From contig CAJFSS010000010.1 in the NCBI GenBank assembly GCA_904419745.1, positions 37,878 to 101,877 on the forward strand: a stretch of 64,000 nt of DNA, given 5' to 3'. The notes beneath the pieces were generated by a model. It was not told the DNA's origin, ran no database searches, and was given only the letters and a program-made list of their open reading frames with translations. The position numbers and the translations under genes are program-made. Positions 9,190 through 19,091 of this stretch are shown in pieces (the stretch's first letter is position 1; each line of letters starts with the position of its first letter). Source of the stretch: Candidatus Pseudoruminococcus merdavium (GTDB lineage: Bacteria > Bacillota > Clostridia > Oscillospirales > Ruminococcaceae).

Positions 9190-10887
9190 TTGAAGAAAGT
9201 GAGAAACACTTACGATCATTACTACCGCTATGAGGAGATCACTTCCATCCTCAAAGGATATGAGGCAGAATTCCCGGAAATGGTCCGTTTAACTGCCTTG
9301 AACCAAACCCCGGAAGGGCGCAATATTTGGGCAATTGAATTTACCGATCGCACAACCGGCGATTATCTGGACAAACCGGCTTATTATATTGAGGCAAATA
9401 TCCATGCAGGAGAAGTGGCAGGCTGTATGAGCGCCATGTACTTTTTGGATTATATGTTTACCAACTACAAAACCGATCCGGAAGTACAAAGCTTGCTCAA
9501 AAAATATACGTTTTATATGGTTCCCCGCGTCTCTCCAGATGGTTCAGAATGTTATCTGACAACTCCGGACACCATCCGTTCTGTCAATCGGCTCTATCCG
9601 TATTCAGAATTGATGCCCGGGCTTCAGCCGAAGGATATGGACGGGGACGGTGTAATCCGTAAAATGAGAGTAAAATCCCCCTATGGCGCATGGAAAGTAT
9701 CCGATAAAGATCCAAGATTGATGGTCAAACGTGCCCCGGATGATATGGATGGGGAATTTTACAATGTTTTTACCGAAGGAGAAATCCTGGACTTTGATGG
9801 GTATACCGTCAAATCCGCTCCACAAAAATGGGGAAATGACTTCAATCGCAACTTCCCGGCTATGTGGAAACATGAAAGTGAACAGCGTGGCGCCGGGAAC
9901 TATCCGCTGAGCAACATTGAGACAAAAACTGTGGCGGATTTTATCATCGGCCATAAGAACATTTGCAGCATCATTGATTTCCACACCATGACCGGAGCCT
10001 ATTTGTATCCACCGGGAATCAAACCAAGAAGCGAGGCGGACAAAGCGGATATGCGCCGCTATGTGGAAATTGGAAAAATGGCAACACAGGAGACCACTTA
10101 TCCCCCAGTGAATGCACATGACGAGTATGTCCCTGCAGACGCACGGGTGGACGTCGGCGCCTTTGATGATTTTAACCACTTCACGCTGGGTATTCCTGCC
10201 TACACCATTGAATGTTGGGATCTGGATCCACGTGCGGGAATCCCCTTCACTTATCCGATTATGAAGGATGAGACGGACGAGGAAGCTGCGGAGCACCACC
10301 TGAAATATATTCAGTGGATTGAACGGGAAAATGATGGAGAAGGCTATCTGCCGTGGACAAAATTTAACCATCCGCAACTTGGTGAGGTGGAGATCGGCGG
10401 CATTGACTATAAACATGTCGTCCAAAACCCACCGCCTAAGTTTTTACCACAGGAAGTCGAAAAACACACCCGTTTCCTGCTCCGGCATGTCAAATCCCTT
10501 CCGATGATCCAGTTCCATAAAGTCGATGTGCAGCACATTGACGGTTGTGTATATAAGATTGACGCCTATGTCATGAATACCGGTTATCTACCTACCTATA
10601 TTACAAGAGAGGCATTGAAACTCCAAGTGGAACAGCCGATCAAGGTTTCCCTTTCTGGAGAAGGGATTGCCTTTGTTCAGGGAAAACAGGAACAAGATAT
10701 TGGACAACTGGAAGGCTATTCCGCAATTGTTGCCCAGAATGTCTCTGTAAACGGACTCAGCACAGAATATGATTTGCCCTGTGAAAAGCGGGTTTCCTGG
10801 ATAATCACGGCAAAAGAGGGAACAACATTGACAATTACCTGCCACAGCGATAAAGTAGGCACTTATAAAAAAGAGATTTGTGTATAA
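9190..10887 (+). CDS. M14 family zinc carboxypeptidase, paralogue 3 of 3
   Basis: The third paralogue, 565 residues, with intact HAGE, NDFNRN, HTMTG and IECWDLDPRAG motifs and no export signal. I chose the TTG at 9190 because AGGAGG ends 10 bases before it and the resulting protein (MKKVRNTYDHYYRYEE) matches the length of paralogue 2. The TTG at 9181 is too close to the ribosome site. It depends on read-through of the hairpin at 9132 and shares its own downstream terminator with the convergent cobalamin operon. Confidence 0.92.
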   Translation: MKKVRNTYDHYYRYEEITSILKGYEAEFPEMVRLTALNQTPEGRNIWAIEFTDRTTGDYLDKPAYYIEANIHAGEVAGCMSAMYFLDYMFTNYKTDPEVQSLLKKYTFYMVPRVSPDGSECYLTTPDTIRSVNRLYPYSELMPGLQPKDMDGDGVIRKMRVKSPYGAWKVSDKDPRLMVKRAPDDMDGEFYNVFTEGEILDFDGYTVKSAPQKWGNDFNRNFPAMWKHESEQRGAGNYPLSNIETKTVADFIIGHKNICSIIDFHTMTGAYLYPPGIKPRSEADKADMRRYVEIGKMATQETTYPPVNAHDEYVPADARVDVGAFDDFNHFTLGIPAYTIECWDLDPRAGIPFTYPIMKDETDEEAAEHHLKYIQWIERENDGEGYLPWTKFNHPQLGEVEIGGIDYKHVVQNPPPKFLPQEVEKHTRFLLRHVKSLPMIQFHKVDVQHIDGCVYKIDAYVMNTGYLPTYITREALKLQVEQPIKVSLSGEGIAFVQGKQEQDIGQLEGYSAIVAQNVSVNGLSTEYDLPCEKRVSWIITAKEGTTLTITCHSDKVGTYKKEICV

Positions 10888-10921
10888 AAAGGGCTTTCAG
10901 TCTGATAAAATTAAGTATGGA

Positions 10922-10965
10922 AAATCCCCTGTGAGTTTTACCTCACAGGGGATTTGTTCTGTTTT
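10922..10965. terminator. Bidirectional terminator
   Basis: AAATCCCCTGTGAG pairs perfectly with CTCACAGGGGATTT across a 6-base loop, with T-rich sequence beyond. It separates the convergent carboxypeptidase genes and the cobalamin operon. Confidence 0.85.
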
Positions 10966-10966
10966 T

Positions 10967-11611
10967 CTATAGCATGCGCCCCATTGCCTGATACAGCAGG
11001 GCATTGACAATGGCAGCCGCCACATTGCTGCCACCTTTTCTTCCACGTGCTACGATATAGGGAACCCCGCTACTCATAATGAGTTCCTTGGATTCCACTA
11101 CATTGACAAACCCTACCGGAACGCCGATGACAAGCTTCGGATGGATTTTCCCCTCTGTAATCAGTTCATACAGCCTGACCAGGGCCGTTGGGGCATTTCC
11201 TACCGCAAATATCAAGTTTCCGGAAAGAGTACTCGCCTTGTTCATACTTGCAACGGCACGGGTTGTCCCCTGTTGCTTTGCAGCAAGGGCAACATCTTCA
11301 TCCGACATAAAACAGTGGATTTCTCCCCGGAGTTTCTGTAAGGCCGATTTATTTACTCCGGAAAAAGCCATTTTTGTGTCTGTCACCAGGACGGCGCCCT
11401 GTCTGAATATCTCCACTGCCCTTGTTACCGCATGTTCCGAAAAACAGAGAGTATCCGCATAATCAAAATCTGCCGTTGTATGAATGACTCGTTTGATAAC
11501 CGGTTCATTTTCCCTATCCAGGTTTTTATCCCCAAGCTCCTGGGAGATAATTTCAAAACTGCGCTTTTCAATTTCATTTGGTAAAACCTTCTGCAATGTC
11601 ACCTTGCTCAA
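10967..11611 (-). CDS. cbiC: Cobalt-precorrin-8 methylmutase
   Basis: CbiC moves the methyl group from C-11 to C-12 of cobalt-precorrin-8, giving cobyrinate. The 214-residue length is normal. The catalytic-histidine region reads VIHTTADFDYA, and the family signatures GVPVGFVNVVESKE and GRKGGSNVAAAI are present. It is the last gene of the cobalamin operon, starts inside the stop codon of cobO (4-base overlap), and ends at the shared terminator. Confidence 0.95.
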   Translation of the reverse strand: MSKVTLQKVLPNEIEKRSFEIISQELGDKNLDRENEPVIKRVIHTTADFDYADTLCFSEHAVTRAVEIFRQGAVLVTDTKMAFSGVNKSALQKLRGEIHCFMSDEDVALAAKQQGTTRAVASMNKASTLSGNLIFAVGNAPTALVRLYELITEGKIHPKLVIGVPVGFVNVVESKELIMSSGVPYIVARGRKGGSNVAAAIVNALLYQAMGRML

Positions 11612-12138
11612 TATTCAATTCCCTCCCTGGCAACAATTCCCCTGTCTAAGGGATGCCGTTCCTTTTCCATCCTGGTGATATAATCTGCGCACTCCCTTAT
11701 CACAGGAGAGGCTTCCCTTCCAGTAAGTACTACTTCTAAAAAGGGAGGACGGTTTTCCAAAAAGGACAGCAGCATTTTTTCCTCAAACATTTCCTTTGCC
11801 ACTGCATCCAGGATTTCGTCCAGAATTAACAGTTCGCATTTTCCCTCCACTACCAATTGTTGGGCATGGGCAAAATTTTTTTCATGAATTTTCCGGGTTT
11901 TCTTCCGTTCCTCTTCTGTCATGGAAGAGGTAAAATGATCCCCTGCTTTCCCCCGAAAAATACGGATATGATCCAGTTGCTCGAGCAGTTTAATCTCCCC
12001 GGTTGCATGGTTTTTCAGAAACTGAACTACTACAACCTGCTGACCCTGCCCCAGGGCACGAAGGGCAAGCCCCATAGCGGCCGTCGTTTTCCCCTTACCG
12101 TTTCCACAATAGATGTGAACGAGTCCCCTTTCTCTCAT
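11608..12138 (-). CDS. cobO: Cob(I)yrinic acid a,c-diamide adenosyltransferase
   Basis: This CobA/CobO/BtuR-type enzyme (176 residues) transfers the adenosyl group of ATP to the cob(I)alt centre. It opens with [16 protein letters not shown], the CobA P-loop, and contains [11 protein letters not shown] (Walker B) and LTGREA. It overlaps cbiP by 4 bases upstream and cbiC by 4 bases downstream. Confidence 0.94.
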   Translation of the reverse strand: MRERGLVHIYCGNGKGKTTAAMGLALRALGQGQQVVVVQFLKNHATGEIKLLEQLDHIRIFRGKAGDHFTSSMTEEERKKTRKIHEKNFAHAQQLVVEGKCELLILDEILDAVAKEMFEEKMLLSFLENRPPFLEVVLTGREASPVIRECADYITRMEKERHPLDRGIVAREGIEY

Positions 12139-13640
12139 GCACCCGCCTCCAGAATGTGATAAATCTTTTCCATATCCAGGCTTTTTCGGAGAATATCCGC
12201 TAATTTATCGTATTCCTGTTCTCTCAGCTGGACAATATCCATTGCCCGGACTTCTTTCCCATCAAAGCCCTTTTCCTGCAAGAGAGATTTGGCAAATGCG
12301 GAGGTAATATCTCCGGATTCAAACAGTCCGTGCAAATAGGTACCATAGAGGTTCCCCTGGCAACAACCGTCCCGTTTCTGTTCACAACCTGGAACCGATA
12401 CCGTGGAAAAAACAGCTTCCCCGCCAAGATGCACAGTATCTCCCATATGAATTTCATATCCTTCGACTGGGAGATTTGATATCCCAGAAAGGATTCCGGG
12501 AATAGCGCCTATGGTTCCTGCCGCCTGCGTGCGCACCTTTTCCTGTGAGAAAACGGTTTTTGTATCAAACAGGCCAAGACCTCGCAGACTTCCGCCTTCC
12601 TCTACCCCATGAGGATCTTCCAACAAACGGCCCATCATCTGATAACCACCACAGATTCCGAGGACTCCTTTTCCAGCGGCAGCGTGTTTGAGAACCAGGG
12701 ATTCCATCCCATTTTGACGCAGCCATTTTAAATCCCCCATCGTGTTTTTGGTGCCGGGCAAAATCACAAAATCCGGAAAACCAAATTGGGAGGCTTCTGA
12801 AACATACCGGACGCCAATTCCATCCAGGGATTGCAGAGGGTTGAAGTCCGTAAAATTAGAAATATGGGGAAACCGGATTACCGCAATGTCTACCAGGGCA
12901 TCTGTTTTTGTTGCCTGCAGCCGGGTGGAAAGGCTGTCCTCATCTTCCAAATCCAGTGGAGCATAGGGTACCACTCCCAAAACCTGTTTCCCACAAAGCT
13001 GTTCCATCATAGTAAGACCGGGGCGGAGGATCTCCACATCTCCACGGAATTTGTTGATGATAAGACCTTTGATCAGTTCCTGCTCCTCTGGTTCCAACAG
13101 TTTAACTGTTCCATACAGGCTTGCAAAGACGCCGCCGCGATCAATATCCCCCACCAGCAGGACAGGGGCATGGACAAGCTTTGCAAGCCCCATATTGACA
13201 ATATCATCCGCTTTGAGGTTGATTTCCGCCGGAGAACCCGCCCCCTCAATCACCACAATATCATTTTGGCTGCTCAGGATCTGATAGGCGTTGAGGATAT
13301 CCGGGATCAGCGATTTCTTTTTCCGAAAGTAATCCACCGCCCGCATATTTCCCAAAACTTTCCCATTGACGATCACTTGGCTGCCAACATCGCTGGACGG
13401 TTTGAGCAGGATCGGGTTCATAGAAACAGTAGGCTCAATTCCAGCCGCCTGAGCCTGCATGACTTGCGCGCGGCCCATTTCCAGCCCGTCCTTGGTAATA
13501 TAGGAATTGAGCGCCATATTCTGACTTTTAAAAGGAGCTACCCTGTATCCATCCTGATGAAAAATCCGGCATAATCCGGCGGCTATCACGCTTTTTCCGG
13601 CATTGGACATCGTGCCCTGTATCATAATCGGTTTTGCCAT
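12135..13640 (-). CDS. cbiP: Cobyric acid synthase (glutamine-hydrolysing)
   Basis: CbiP/CobQ amidates four side-chain carboxylates of adenosylcobyrinate a,c-diamide. The 501-residue protein has an N-terminal dethiobiotin-synthetase-like ATPase domain ([16 protein letters not shown]) and a C-terminal class I amidotransferase with the nucleophile motif [10 protein letters not shown] and a late His in GTYLHGLFE. It lies 14 bases downstream of cobD and overlaps cobO. Confidence 0.96.
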   Translation of the reverse strand: MAKPIMIQGTMSNAGKSVIAAGLCRIFHQDGYRVAPFKSQNMALNSYITKDGLEMGRAQVMQAQAAGIEPTVSMNPILLKPSSDVGSQVIVNGKVLGNMRAVDYFRKKKSLIPDILNAYQILSSQNDIVVIEGAGSPAEINLKADDIVNMGLAKLVHAPVLLVGDIDRGGVFASLYGTVKLLEPEEQELIKGLIINKFRGDVEILRPGLTMMEQLCGKQVLGVVPYAPLDLEDEDSLSTRLQATKTDALVDIAVIRFPHISNFTDFNPLQSLDGIGVRYVSEASQFGFPDFVILPGTKNTMGDLKWLRQNGMESLVLKHAAAGKGVLGICGGYQMMGRLLEDPHGVEEGGSLRGLGLFDTKTVFSQEKVRTQAAGTIGAIPGILSGISNLPVEGYEIHMGDTVHLGGEAVFSTVSVPGCEQKRDGCCQGNLYGTYLHGLFESGDITSAFAKSLLQEKGFDGKEVRAMDIVQLREQEYDKLADILRKSLDMEKIYHILEAGA

Positions 13641-13654
13641 CGCAATTCCCTCCG

Positions 13655-14710
13655 CTAAATCCGTTCAAATGCGCCGAGCAGTTTGATGTTATCCTCGTGC
13701 CTGCGGATGGCAATCCGGTAATATCCCGGCCCCAACCCTCGGTAGTTCTCACATCCGCGGATCAAAATCCCTTCCTGTCTCATTTTCTGGACAAGTTGTG
13801 TATCCTGCGCGAGGAAAAACAGGTAGTTAGCGTGGGATTCAAAAACTTTATAACCGCAGCAGGTCAAACCATAACGCAGAAATTCCCGTTCCCGTTTCAA
13901 ATATTTTCTAGTCTTTTCCAAGTATTCTGCTGCGTTTTGCAGTGCCGCTTCCCCCGCCGCCTGGGCCAATGTGGATACTGGCCACGGCTGGCCTGCCGCT
14001 GCAATCTGTTCCAGCAAATCCCTGTTGGAACAGAGGATATATCCCAGCCGGGCCCCAGCCAGCGCAAAGGTCTTGGTAAACGCCTTGAGCACAATCAAAT
14101 ATGGGTTATTTTGCAGATATTTTTTGACGGTAAGTTCCTGGAAGTGTTCAGAAAAATCCAAAAAGCACTCATCCACCACCAGCAAAATCTGATTTTCCCT
14201 ACACTTTTTGACGATTTTTTCCATCAAATTTGCCGGAATGATCTGCCCGGTCGGATTATTCGGGTTACACAAGAATAAGATGTCGTATCCTGATGTCAAT
14301 TCCTCCAAAAAAGCTTCCGTCAGCTGGAACTGTTCGGTTGCTTCCAAACGTGCAAACTGGATTCGGCATTTTCCAGCACGGAGCGCCGCTTCATATTCAC
14401 TAAACGACGGAGCGAGCAACAGGGCACGCTTGGGCCTATATGCATAGACAATCCGGTAAATCAAATCCGCAGCGCCGCCAGAACACAGCACCCAATCCTG
14501 TGCAACCTGCTCAAACTGCGCAAGTTTCCGGCACAGGGATGTCGAATGGGGATCCGGATAGCAATCCGCATGGATAGCCGCTTCACATAAAGCCGCCAGC
14601 ACCGCCTTTTGCATCCTTAACGGATTGATATTGGAAGAAAAATCAAGCGGTTTTTCCCCATATTCCCGTTCATAGGAATAGATATCTCCCCCATGCATAG
14701 ATTCTGGCAT
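13655..14710 (-). CDS. cobD: Threonine-phosphate decarboxylase (aminotransferase class I/II fold)
   Basis: CobD makes (R)-1-amino-2-propanol phosphate, the linker joined to cobyric acid by CbiB. The 351-residue PLP enzyme shows FSSNINPL near the N-terminus, [10 protein letters not shown], and the PLP-lysine region [17 protein letters not shown]. It sits directly after cbiB (1-base gap), which fits its role as supplier of that reaction's substrate. Confidence 0.93.
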   Translation of the reverse strand: MPESMHGGDIYSYEREYGEKPLDFSSNINPLRMQKAVLAALCEAAIHADCYPDPHSTSLCRKLAQFEQVAQDWVLCSGGAADLIYRIVYAYRPKRALLLAPSFSEYEAALRAGKCRIQFARLEATEQFQLTEAFLEELTSGYDILFLCNPNNPTGQIIPANLMEKIVKKCRENQILLVVDECFLDFSEHFQELTVKKYLQNNPYLIVLKAFTKTFALAGARLGYILCSNRDLLEQIAAAGQPWPVSTLAQAAGEAALQNAAEYLEKTRKYLKREREFLRYGLTCCGYKVFESHANYLFFLAQDTQLVQKMRQEGILIRGCENYRGLGPGYYRIAIRRHEDNIKLLGAFERI

Positions 14711-14711
14711 A

Positions 14712-15689
14712 TTAAAATCCTCCTTGTAGCATCAAGCATACTGAAAATCGTACGGCAAGGCAGAAAAGCAGGGTTAGAATTGCCGTGGCAATCATCAGCC
14801 GGTTGGCCCGGCGGATATCCTCCGGTTCAATTTCCCGCAGTGCATCCCCGATGGTCGGTTTATGAACAGGTTTTCCAAAATAACTTGCATCCCCTGCAAG
14901 CTGAAGGCCAAGCGCGCCTGCACACACCGCTTCGGTCTGCGCAGAATTCGGGCTGGCATGGCAAAAACGATCCCGCCGGAAAATCCTCCATGCACCGCGT
15001 CCATCCATACGCAGAAGAAAAGCCGAAAGCACCATCAGCAGAGCGCTCAGGCGCGCGGGGATAAAATTGACGGCGTCGTCCAGCCTTGCCGGGACAAAGC
15101 CAAAATTCAGGTATGTTTCATTTTTATATCCCACCATACTGTCCATGGTATTGACTGCTTTATAGGCAAGGGCAAGCGGGGCGCCTCCAATCATCAAGTA
15201 AAACAGCGGAGCCACCACCCCGTCGCTGGTATTTTCCGCGACCGTTTCCACGGCGGCTTTGGCGATTCCTTTTTCATCAAGCGACTGGGTGTCCCGCCCA
15301 ACAATCATACTTACCGCATACCGCGCCCCGGGGATATCCCCTGCTCGCAGGGCATGGTACACCTTCATGCTCTCAACCTTCAGGGATTTTGCGGCCAGCA
15401 CCTGATAACAGAGCAGACTCTGTACGACTAAGACAAGCCATTTTCCTACCAAAGAACACAGCCACAGGAGTAGGACGGCCAGAGCCCAGGAGCAGAGTGG
15501 GAGGATGATGGCAAGCATTGCTCCCGCTGTACGTTCTCCATTTTTGGTTGTAGGAAACAGCCGGCGAAGCCTTATTTCCAGTAAGGCAATCGCGTGGCCC
15601 ATCCACCGCACGGGGTGCGGCAGCCAATGGGGATCGCCAAAAATCATATCCAGCACAAAGCCAGCCAAAATGGAACAACCGATCAACAT
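14712..15689 (-). CDS. cbiB: Adenosylcobinamide-phosphate synthase
   Basis: CbiB is an integral membrane enzyme that couples adenosylcobyric acid to aminopropanol phosphate. The 325-residue protein has several hydrophobic helices and the family motifs FGDPHWLPHPVRWMG, AENTSDGVVAPLFY and NTMDSMVGYKNE. It overlaps cobC by 7 bases. Confidence 0.95.
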   Translation of the reverse strand: MLIGCSILAGFVLDMIFGDPHWLPHPVRWMGHAIALLEIRLRRLFPTTKNGERTAGAMLAIILPLCSWALAVLLLWLCSLVGKWLVLVVQSLLCYQVLAAKSLKVESMKVYHALRAGDIPGARYAVSMIVGRDTQSLDEKGIAKAAVETVAENTSDGVVAPLFYLMIGGAPLALAYKAVNTMDSMVGYKNETYLNFGFVPARLDDAVNFIPARLSALLMVLSAFLLRMDGRGAWRIFRRDRFCHASPNSAQTEAVCAGALGLQLAGDASYFGKPVHKPTIGDALREIEPEDIRRANRLMIATAILTLLFCLAVRFSVCLMLQGGF

Positions 15690-16264
15690 GAGAGTTCCTC
15701 CATAATTTTTATTTGAGCCCGCCCGTTTTGCATGGTAAGCTGTGTCAAAAAACCGCCGCAGTTTTTTACCTGGTATTCATAATATCCCCGTCTGGGCAAG
15801 GCATACCGTTCCAGCAGCGCCATCAATGTTCCGCCATGGGCAACCACCGCGCATGCGGCGCATCCCAGCAGTTCAGGCAGGATTTCCTCAAAAGCACGGC
15901 AGGTGCGCCGGCAAAATTCCTCTTTGGATTCTCCAGAGGGAAACGGGAGTTCTCCCCCGCTGTCAATCCACGCCTGATAGCGGGGATCGCCACTCAGTTC
16001 CTGGTAGCTTTTCCCTTCGAATTCCCCGAAATCGCATTCCTGAAACCCTTCCACAACCGTCTGTTGTGCCTGTGGAAAGACAATCCGAGCCGTCTGGACG
16101 CAGCGGGAAAGCGGACTGACAAACACCCTGTCTACCGCTCCAAGCGAAAGCCGGCTCGCCTGGACAACCCCCTCTTTACATAGTGGTTCATCTGTTCTTC
16201 CAAGATACCGCCCACAGAGGTTCGAGGACGTACAGGCATGGCGCAGCAAATACAGCGCTGTCAT
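15683..16264 (-). CDS. cobC: Alpha-ribazole phosphatase-like histidine phosphatase
   Basis: A 193-residue histidine-phosphatase-superfamily protein. The catalytic motif reads LLRHACTSSN, with Ala in place of the usual Gly of RHG, and the second histidine is in VVAHGGTLMALL. In this operon it most likely dephosphorylates alpha-ribazole-5'-phosphate or adenosylcobalamin phosphate. Longer upstream start codons lie inside the preceding gene; the ATG at 16264 overlaps the cobU-like stop in an ATGA and follows GGAGAA. Confidence 0.9.
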   Translation of the reverse strand: MTALYLLRHACTSSNLCGRYLGRTDEPLCKEGVVQASRLSLGAVDRVFVSPLSRCVQTARIVFPQAQQTVVEGFQECDFGEFEGKSYQELSGDPRYQAWIDSGGELPFPSGESKEEFCRRTCRAFEEILPELLGCAACAVVAHGGTLMALLERYALPRRGYYEYQVKNCGGFLTQLTMQNGRAQIKIMEELSC

Positions 16265-16653
16265 TCCACGTTCTCCTTTTCCGTATTTCCCGCGAAAGAC
16301 GGCCGGGAGGACTCTTTGAGTACCATGGGGATTCCGCAGGTGACGCGGACAACCCGCCGGGCATGGCGTGCAAGGAACTGACAGGCATGCCCGACTTCTT
16401 CCCGCCACCGACGTTCAAAGGCGTCCGCAGGCACCACGCCGCAACCGATTTCATCACAGACAACGGCCTGTTTGGGAAGCATTTGTTCCAACCATGTGGA
16501 AAGCTCCCGCCCCTGTGCCAGACGTTCCCGGATAAGCAGGTGCAAGCTGTCCACAATGAGTCCGTCTTCCCCGACATCCTGTACGGTACAGCCGGTCTGT
16601 TCCAGGGCAATGTTTAGTTTTCCCTGCCCGGCGCCGCCGACAATCAAAAGCAT
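16261..16653 (-). CDS. Short CobU-like protein
   Basis: A 130-residue protein that starts LLIVGGAGQGK, a CobU-type P-loop, and ends with the C-terminal CobU region (VVCDEIGCGVVPADAFERRWRE in part, then VTCGIPMVLK). It lacks the central segment that carries the RI..HR..R motif and the guanylylated histidine of true CobU, which is present in the full-length copy at 17482. It may be a regulatory or substrate-binding paralogue, or carry only part of the activity. The start follows GGGAGGGAAAGGA. A 70-base gap separates it from cobS. Confidence 0.8.
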   Translation of the reverse strand: MLLIVGGAGQGKLNIALEQTGCTVQDVGEDGLIVDSLHLLIRERLAQGRELSTWLEQMLPKQAVVCDEIGCGVVPADAFERRWREEVGHACQFLARHARRVVRVTCGIPMVLKESSRPSFAGNTEKENVE

Positions 16654-16723
16654 TTCCTTTCCCTCCCAGTCAACACAAATATCAGGCAAAGATTGCCTTT
16701 ATTCTAACATATTCTTCCATACT

Positions 16724-17488
16724 TTAAAACAGTTTTTGCACAAAAAGAACTGCAAGGAGCTGGGAACACTCACAAATCTGAAGAAAATATCCGGCCAGAT
16801 CCCCAGTAATCCCGCCAAACTGCCGCTTCGCCATCCAGTAATACCAGCCAAAACAGAGCAGGGATGCTCCCGCACAGATACCGCCTTCCAGCGGACTGAC
16901 AACGATCATTCCTGTGGTACACAAAACCGCAAAAACGGCGAGCCAGAGACGAACGCGCTTTTTCGCGGACATACTCGCAAATGTGTGGACCAGCCCGGTA
17001 TCCTTTGCCAGAGGAAAGGCGGCTACTGCAAATCCACTTAGACAACGGGAAAGTACAAATCCGATCCCCAGGACGGACAGGGTGCTCCAATTGGAATCCA
17101 GTTCCTGCCACAGGGCAAATAATATAAGAAACAGACAACACAGACCGATGATGGCAAATGCCCCGGTATGAGGGTCTTTTAAAATCTTTAATTTTTTCTC
17201 CCTGGTCTGATGGCTGGAGAGCGCATCGACCGTATCGCAAAACCCATCCAGATGGATTCCCCCGGTCACAAGCACAGGAAGCAGAACCGCCCCTACTGCA
17301 AACAGGATTTGAGACAGGCCGAGCAGAGAACAGGCAAACCGCCACAGCGCTATACCCGCTCCGATCACAACCCCTATAAAGGGAAAAAAACACATGGCAT
17401 ACTGCATATTTTCCCGGCTCCATTCCACCCGGGGCATGGGCAGGGAGGAATACATGGCGAATGCAATGACAAACGACTGGATTAACAT
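16724..17488 (-). CDS. cobS: Adenosylcobinamide-GDP ribazoletransferase (cobalamin synthase)
   Basis: CobS is the membrane enzyme that joins adenosylcobinamide-GDP to alpha-ribazole (or its phosphate). The protein is 254 residues and strongly hydrophobic, with the motifs FYSSLPMP-like MYSSLPMPRVEW, GGIHLDGFCDTVDAL and KDPHTGAFAI. The ATG at 17488 overlaps the cobU stop by 7 bases; longer upstream frames run into cobU and lack a ribosome site. Confidence 0.95.
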   Translation of the reverse strand: MLIQSFVIAFAMYSSLPMPRVEWSRENMQYAMCFFPFIGVVIGAGIALWRFACSLLGLSQILFAVGAVLLPVLVTGGIHLDGFCDTVDALSSHQTREKKLKILKDPHTGAFAIIGLCCLFLILFALWQELDSNWSTLSVLGIGFVLSRCLSGFAVAAFPLAKDTGLVHTFASMSAKKRVRLWLAVFAVLCTTGMIVVSPLEGGICAGASLLCFGWYYWMAKRQFGGITGDLAGYFLQICECSQLLAVLFVQKLF

Positions 17489-18012
17489 GCCTGTCCTCCT
17501 TTGTGGTAAATGGGAATGCCACAGACAACCTCCACTACCAGATCTGCGAAACCTGCGATCCACTGATGAAGCCCGTCCATCAGCGAAAGATAGTCCGCCA
17601 TTTCCCCTCCATACTGTTCACAGCCGGAAAAAATATCATTGGAGACAATCACAATGCGCTCTGCTTGCGCACACAGTGTGGAAATCCCTTCCCTGATTTC
17701 CCAGTACGCGCGGGAACCTCCACAGCCGGCGGGGGAAAACATTTCGTTTGCGCAAAGGTTCCCCAGATCTTCCAGCAACACTGTGCTCCCTGATTCCACA
17801 TGTAAAGATTTGAGCGCCGTATATTGTTCCAGGGTGACAAAACCTTTCTCTCTGCGCAGCAGGCGGTGGCGGGCAATCCGGTTTTGTCCCTCCTGTCCGA
17901 AGGGTTCCATCGTTGCAAGATAAATCCTTGTCCGCTGCTTTCCCTGCGCGGCAAGGGTTTCTGCAAATTCACTTTTCCCGCTCGCCGTACCCCCAAACAC
18001 CAACGCCGTCAT
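17482..18012 (-). CDS. cobU: Adenosylcobinamide kinase / adenosylcobinamide-phosphate guanylyltransferase
   Basis: The bifunctional CobU phosphorylates adenosylcobinamide and then adds GMP. Its 176 residues include Walker A GGTASGKS, YLATMEPFGQEGQNRIARHR (the motif holding the guanylylated histidine), and VSNDIFSG. The ATG at 18012 follows GGGGGGAAG. It lies 20 bases after cobT and overlaps cobS. Confidence 0.94.
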   Translation of the reverse strand: MTALVFGGTASGKSEFAETLAAQGKQRTRIYLATMEPFGQEGQNRIARHRLLRREKGFVTLEQYTALKSLHVESGSTVLLEDLGNLCANEMFSPAGCGGSRAYWEIREGISTLCAQAERIVIVSNDIFSGCEQYGGEMADYLSLMDGLHQWIAGFADLVVEVVCGIPIYHKGGQAC

Positions 18013-18032
18013 CAAAACTTCCCCCCACGTCC

Positions 18033-19091
18033 CTATTCCAAAGGGCGGTATTCTTCCAGCTCAATATCCTCAAAAGTGCTCATGCCTTCATAGACTGCAA
18101 GCGCCATATCCAGCAGTGGGAACAGGGACACAGCTCCCGTCCCCTCTCCCAGATGCATTCCAGCGGTGATAATCGGGGAAAGCTCCAGGGCATCCAGCAC
18201 TAATTTTCCCGCCGGCTCCCCGCTCACATGGCTTGCCAGAAGATAGCCCTGCGCAGCGGGACATAATCTCACCGCGGTCAGCGCCGCAACAGAGGAGATA
18301 AACCCATCCACGACAACGGGAACCCCGCAGGCCGCCGCGCCGAGGGCAAAACCCGCCATGCCGGCAATATCAAAACCCCCGAGTTTGGCAAGCACGTCAA
18401 GGGGATCCCTCCTGTTGGGCCGATTGAGCCGAATCGCCTGTTCAATAACGGAAATCTTCCTGCAAAGTCCCTCGCTGCTCAGGCCCGCACCGCGTCCAGT
18501 CATCTCCTCGACCGGGCGGCAGAGGAGCACGCTCGCCATCGCACTGCTGGTTGTGGTGTTGCCGATCCCCATCTCTCCAGTGGCAAAAATCCGGTATCCC
18601 TCTTTGGCAAGGCGACAGGCAAGGGAAATTCCCCGTTCAAGTGCCAGTACCGCCTGCGCGCGGGTCATGGCCGGGCCACGCGCCAGGTTCTGCGTCCCCC
18701 GTGCAACTGCGCAGTCAATCATCCCCGGCTCTTCCACTGGGGTGTTCATCCCCATATCAACCGGATAGACGTCCACGTTTGCCACCTGTGCCATTTTACT
18801 GACGCTGGTAGCTCCATGACAGAGGTTCCCGGCAACCAACGCAGTGACCTCGCTTCCTGTCTGGGTAACGCCTTCCCGAACGACCCCATTGTCCGCGCAG
18901 AACACCGCCAGGGCACGTCTTTGAATCCGCACCTGTGCTGTCCCCTGGGCTCCTGCAATTCGACAGATGGCATCTTCCAGAAGCCCAAGCCCATGCAGGG
19001 GCTTGGCGATACTGTCCCAGCGGCGCGCCGCTTGTTTGTATGCCATCTGTTTTGGTGGGGAAATCCCCTGTACCGTCTGTTCAAGCGTCAT
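18033..19091 (-). CDS. cobT: Nicotinate-nucleotide-dimethylbenzimidazole phosphoribosyltransferase
   Basis: CobT activates the lower-ligand base to alpha-ribazole phosphate using nicotinate mononucleotide. The 352-residue protein shows the catalytic-glutamate motif GMHLGEGTGAV near the C-terminus and the nucleotide-binding EMGIGNTT. The start at 19091 has GGAGGGATC upstream and overlaps the end of cbiA by 11 bases. No base-synthesis gene (bluB, bza) is in the window, so the lower ligand cannot be named. Confidence 0.95.
   Translation of the reverse strand: MTLEQTVQGISPPKQMAYKQAARRWDSIAKPLHGLGLLEDAICRIAGAQGTAQVRIQRRALAVFCADNGVVREGVTQTGSEVTALVAGNLCHGATSVSKMAQVANVDVYPVDMGMNTPVEEPGMIDCAVARGTQNLARGPAMTRAQAVLALERGISLACRLAKEGYRIFATGEMGIGNTTTSSAMASVLLCRPVEEMTGRGAGLSSEGLCRKISVIEQAIRLNRPNRRDPLDVLAKLGGFDIAGMAGFALGAAACGVPVVVDGFISSVAALTAVRLCPAAQGYLLASHVSGEPAGKLVLDALELSPIITAGMHLGEGTGAVSLFPLLDMALAVYEGMSTFEDIELEEYRPLE

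Noticed and set aside
11857..15064. Several plus-strand frames of 60-250 codons across the cobalamin operon
   Set aside because: All are opposite well-conserved cob/cbi genes and none has a ribosome site or known domain.
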